From: Glandiceps talaboti
Taxonomy: Eukaryota; Hemichordata; Enteropneusta; Spengelidae
DNA length: 64,000 bases
Assembly: GCF_964340395.1 (NCBI RefSeq)
Contig: NC_135568.1
Span: 17,563,776 to 17,627,775 of the forward strand
Direction: 5' to 3'
The position numbers and the translations under genes were made by a program. Below are positions 59,601 through 64,000 of this stretch, piece by piece. The notes below the pieces were generated by a model that saw nothing but the letters and a program-made list of their open reading frames with translations, was not told the DNA's origin and made no database searches. Within the stretch, counting starts at the first letter, position 1. The number at the start of each line of letters is the position of its first letter.

Positions 59601-62600
59601 GTGTGCTTAGTACTGACAAAAGAACTTTTTGATAACTTATACTTTCCATTGCAGATGGGAATAAATATTGGGCAACAAAATTTAATGACCATTCTCAGTA
59701 ATTATACAATTCCAAAATCTTCACTTACTTCTTCCACTTCTTGATTGGCTGTCTGGTGTTCATCTGCCATCTGTGTTCGTGTCATCTTCCGTGACCTTGA
59801 GTTCCATCCTGAAAGGAATGAATCAAACAATACAGTATAAACTTATTGATGGAATGAAATAACAGTTATTTAGATTCTAATATTTACTCTTAAAGTTGCC
59901 ACTACTCAATTTAACCTTTTTGAAAAGATATTACCACGGATAATACAATTCTGTTCATCACCAAAATATTTCTTCATTCTGCTACAATCTACTTGTGACA
60001 TAAGGTTGTCATTACTTGTCGTGTACATAGTACTGACAAAAGAACTCTTTGATAACTTATACTTTCCATTGCAGATGATGGGAATAAATATTGGGCAACA
60101 AAATTTAGTGACCATTGTCAGTAATTATACAATTCCAAAATCTTCACTTACTTCTTCCACTTCTTGATTGGCTGTCTGGTGTTCATCTGCCATCTGTGTT
60201 CGTGTCATCTTCCGTGACCTTGAGTTCCATCCTGAAAGAAATGAATCAAACAATACAGTATAAACTTATTGATGGAATGAAATAACAGTTATTTAGATTC
60301 TAATATTTACTCTTAAAGTTGCCACTACTCAATTTAACCTTTTTGAAAAGATATCTTCACAGATAATACAATTCTGTTCATCTCCAAAATACTTCTTCAT
60401 TCTGCTACAATCTACTTGTGACATAAGGTTGTCATTACTTGTCTTGTACATAGTACTGACAAAAGAACTCTTTGATAACTTATACTTTCCATTGCAGATG
60501 GGAAGAAATATTGGGCAACAAAATTTAATGACCATTCTCAGTAATTATACAATTCCAAAATCTTCACTTACTTCTTCCACTTCATGATTGGCTGTCTGGT
60601 GTTCATCTGCCATCTGTGTTCGTGTCATCTTCCGTGACCTTGAGTTCCATCCTGAAAGGAATGAATCAAACAATACAGTATAAACTTATTGATGGAATGA
60701 AATAAGTTATTTAGATTCTAATACTTACTCTTAAAGTTGCCACTACTCAATTTAACCTTTTTGAAAAGATATTACCACGGATAATGTAATTCTGTTCATC
60801 TCCAAAATATTTCTTTATTCTCCTACAATCTACTTGTGAAATAAGGTTGTCATTACGTGTCGTGTGCTTAGTACTGACAAAAGAACTTTTTGATAACTTA
60901 TACTTTCCATTGCAGATGGGAAGAAATATTGGGCAACAAAATTTAATGACCATTCTCAGTAATTATACAATTCCAAAATCTTCACTTACTTCTTCCACTT
61001 CTTGATTGGCTGTCTGGTGTTCATCTGCCATCTGTGTTCGTGTCATCTTCCGTGACCTTGAGTTCCATCCTGAAAGGAATGAATCAAACAATACAGTATA
61101 AACTTATTGATGGAATGAAATAACAGTTACTTAGATTCTAATATTTACTCTTAAAGTTGCCACTACTCAATTTAACCTTTTTGAAAAGATATTACCACGG
61201 ATAATATAATTCTGTTCATCTCCAAAATATTTCTTTATTCTGCTACAATCTACTTGTGAAATAAGGTTGTCATTACTTGTCGTGTGCTTAGTACTGACAA
61301 AAAAACTTTTTGATAACTTGTACTTTCCATTGCAGATGGGAATAAATATTGGGCAACAAAATGTAATGACCATTCTCAGTAATTATACAATTCCAAAATC
61401 TTCACTTACTTCTTCCACTTCTTGATTGGCTGTCTGGTGTTCATCTGCATCTGTGTTCGTGTCATCTTCCGTGACCTTGAGTTCCATCCTGAAGGAATGA
61501 ATCAAACAATACAGTATAAACTTATTGATGGAATGAAATAGCAGTTATTTAGATTCTAATATTTACTCTTAAAGTTGCCACTACTCAATTTAACCTTTTT
61601 GAAAAGATATTACCACGGATAATATAATTCTGTTCATCTCCAAAATATTTCTTTATTCTGCTACAATCTACTTGTGACATAAGGTTGTCATTACTTGACG
61701 TGTGCTTAGTGCTGACAAAGGAACTTTTTGATAACTTATACTTTCCATTGCAGATGGAAAGAAATATTGGGCAACAAAATTTAATGACCATTGTCAGTAA
61801 TTATACAATTCCAAAATCATCACTTACTTCTTCCACTTCTTGATTGGCTGTCTGGTGTTCATCTGCCATCTGTGTTCGTGTCATCTTCCGTGACCTTGAG
61901 TTCCATCCTGAAAGGAATGAATCAAACAATACAGTATAAACTTATTGATGGAATGAAATAACAGTTATTTAGATTCTAATATTTACTCTTAAAGTTGCCA
62001 CTACTCAATTTAACCTTTTTGAAAAGATATTACCACGGATAATATAATTCTGTTCATCTCCAAAATATTTCTTTATTCTGCTACAATCTACTTGTGACAT
62101 AAGGTTGTCATTACTTGTCGTGTGCTTAGTGCTGACAAAGGAACTTTTTGATAACTTATACTTTCCATTGCAGATGGAAAGAAATATTGGGCAACAAAAT
62201 TTAATGACCATTGTCAGTAATTATACAATTCCAAAATCATCACTTACTTCTTCCACTTCTTGATTGGCTGTCTGGTGTTCATCTGCCATCTGTGTTCGTG
62301 TCATCTTCCGTGACCTTGAGTTCCATCCTGAAAGGAATGAATCAAACAATACAGTATAAACTTATTGATGGAATGAAATAACAGTTATTTAGATTCTAAT
62401 ATTTACTCTTAAAGTTGCCACTACTCAATTTAACCTTTTTGAAAAGATATTATCACGGATAATATAATTCTGTTCATCTCCAAAATATTTCTTTATTCTG
62501 CTACAATCTACTTGTGACATAAGGTTGTCATTACTTGTCGTGTGCTTAGTACTGACAAAAGAACTTTTTGATAACTTATACTTTCCATTGCAGATGGGAA

Positions 62601-64000
62601 TAAATATTGGGCAACAAAATTTAATGACCATTCTCAGTAATTATACAATTCCAAAATCTTCACTTACTTCTTCCACTTCATGATTGGCTGTCTGGTGTTC
62701 ATCTGCCATCTGTGTTCGTGTCATCTTCCGTGACCTTGAGTTCCATCCTGAAAGGAATGAATCAAACAATACAGTATAAACTTATTGATGGAATGAAATA
62801 AGTTATTTAGATTCTAATACTTACTCTTAAAGTTGCCACTACTCAATTTAACCTTTTTGAAAAGATATTACCACGGATAATGTAATTCTGTTCATCTCCA
62901 AAATATTTCTTTATTCTCCTACAATCTACTTGTGAAATAAGGTTGTCATTACGTGTCGTGTGCTTAGTACTGACAAAAGAACTTTTTGATAACTTATACT
63001 TTCCATTGCAGATGGGAAGAAATATTGGGCAACAAAATTTAATGACCATTCTCAGTAATTATACAATTCCAAAATCTTCACTTACTTCTTCCACTTCTTG
63101 ATTGGCTGTCTGGTGTTCATCTGCCATCTGTGTTCGTGTCATCTTCCGTGACCTTGAGTTCCATCCTGAAAGGAATGAATCAAACAATACAGTATAAACT
63201 TATTGATGGAATGAAATAACAGTTACTTAGATTCTAATATTTACTCTTAAAGTTGCCACTACTCAATTTAACCTTTTTGAAAAGATATTATCACGGATAA
63301 TATAATTCTGTTCATCTCCAAAATATTTCTTTATTCTGCTACAATCTACTTGTGACATAAGGTTGTCATTACTTGTCGTGTGCTTAGTACTGACAAAAGA
63401 ACTTTTTGATAACTTATACTTTCCATTGCAGATGGGAATAAATATTGGGCAACAAAATTTAATGACCATTCTCAGTAATTATACAATTCCAAAATCTTCA
63501 CTTACTTCTTCCACTTCTTGATTGGCTGTCTGGTGTTCATCTGCATCTGTGTTCGTGTCATCTTCCGTGACCTTGAGTTCCATCCTGAAGGAATGAATCA
63601 AACAATACAGTATAAACTTATTGATGGAATGAAATAGCAGTTATTTAGATTCTAATACTTACTCTTAAAGTTGCCACTACTCAATTTAACCTTTTTGAAA
63701 AGATATTACCACGGATAATATAATTCTGTTCATCTCCAAAATATTTCTTTATTCTGCTACAATCTACTTGTGACATAAGGTTGTCATTACTTGACGTGTG
63801 CTTAGTGCTGACAAAGGAACTTTTTGATAACTTATACTTTCCATTGCAGATGGAAAGAAATATTGGGCAACAAAATTTAATGACCATTGTCAGTAATTAT
63901 ACAATTCCAAAATCATCACTTACTTCTTCCACTTCTTGATTGGCTGTCTGGTGTTCATCTGCCATCTGTGTTCGTGTCATCTTCCGTGACCTTGAGTTCC

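Larger units (their letters stand above)
33440..64000 (-). repeat. 30.5-kb tandem array of a 420-bp unit (about 73 copies, continues off-window)
   Basis: Head-to-tail copies with a near-constant 420-bp period; a few units are shorter by deletion (the unit near 34.45-34.6 kb lacks about 150-190 bp; others lose 1-6 bp). Copies differ by a few percent and fall into subtypes that recur in blocks. On the minus strand each unit has an exon-like 80-nt segment, an 87-nt spacer, a 127-nt part lying in a 68-residue ORF, and a 126-nt spacer. No copy is flanked by transposon ends. Copy number is estimated from length divided by period. It may be a gene-derived satellite or an expanded exon array of a gene lying to the right. 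Confidence 0.95.

Noticed and set aside
33680-63887. Minus-strand 68-residue ORF (MVIKFCCPIF start) present in most 420-bp units, as a repeated small protein gene
   Set aside because: Changes between units are mostly amino-acid altering, several units break the frame by small deletions, and in the diverged edge units the homologous stretch is not open in this frame. It looks like a by-product of a young tandem repeat.
33440-64000. CRISPR-like or bacterial repeat array
   Set aside because: Units are 420 bp, contiguous, with no short direct repeat separated by unique spacers, and the locus is in an animal genome.

Overview
The window is nuclear DNA of an invertebrate animal. Evidence for this is GT-AG introns in an animal RAB3GAP1 gene, AT-rich intergenic DNA full of microsatellites and fold-back elements, and a metazoan-type Ty3/Gypsy LTR element. 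I cannot name the species from the sequence; a marine invertebrate is a guess.

Layout. (1) 130-6279, plus strand: the last seven exons of RAB3GAP1 (Rab3 GTPase-activating protein catalytic subunit), with introns holding a minisatellite, a possible retroelement 3' end with an RFX X-box, a 150-bp tandem repeat and a 118-bp hairpin. (2) 6280-16541: 3' UTR, then mostly gene-poor DNA with one candidate promoter and first exon near 10.1 kb, a compound microsatellite, and a 1.69-kb fold-back element (12713-14405) with its own nested palindromes. (3) 16542-22794, minus strand: a very young LTR retrotransposon. It has intact gag, a protease-RT-RNase H pol joined to gag by a textbook -1 frameshift signal, and a membrane-anchored env-like fragment. 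It has no integrase, and its 5' LTR has lost its outer end. (4) 22795-32403: gene-poor DNA with microsatellites, a MITE with a 9-bp target duplication, G/C homopolymers and a few unproven exon candidates. (5) 32404-64000: degenerate units and then about 73 head-to-tail copies of a 420-bp unit that runs off the right edge.

The most unusual part is the 420-bp array. On the minus strand nearly every copy carries an 80-nt segment bounded by a good 3' splice site and a GTAAGT 5' splice site, with one reading frame open across it. Three diverged units at the left edge keep recognisable versions of this exon. The array therefore looks like a tandemly amplified exon of a minus-strand gene whose upstream part lies to the right of the window. 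Because 80 is not a multiple of three, simple inclusion of adjacent copies gives a stop. The options are one copy per mRNA, a second exon in each unit (a 127-nt candidate would restore the frame and give 69 residues per unit), or a non-coding transcript or satellite. Variation in the 68-residue ORF of each unit looks neutral. The array also has higher-order structure (5-unit and about 10-unit blocks).
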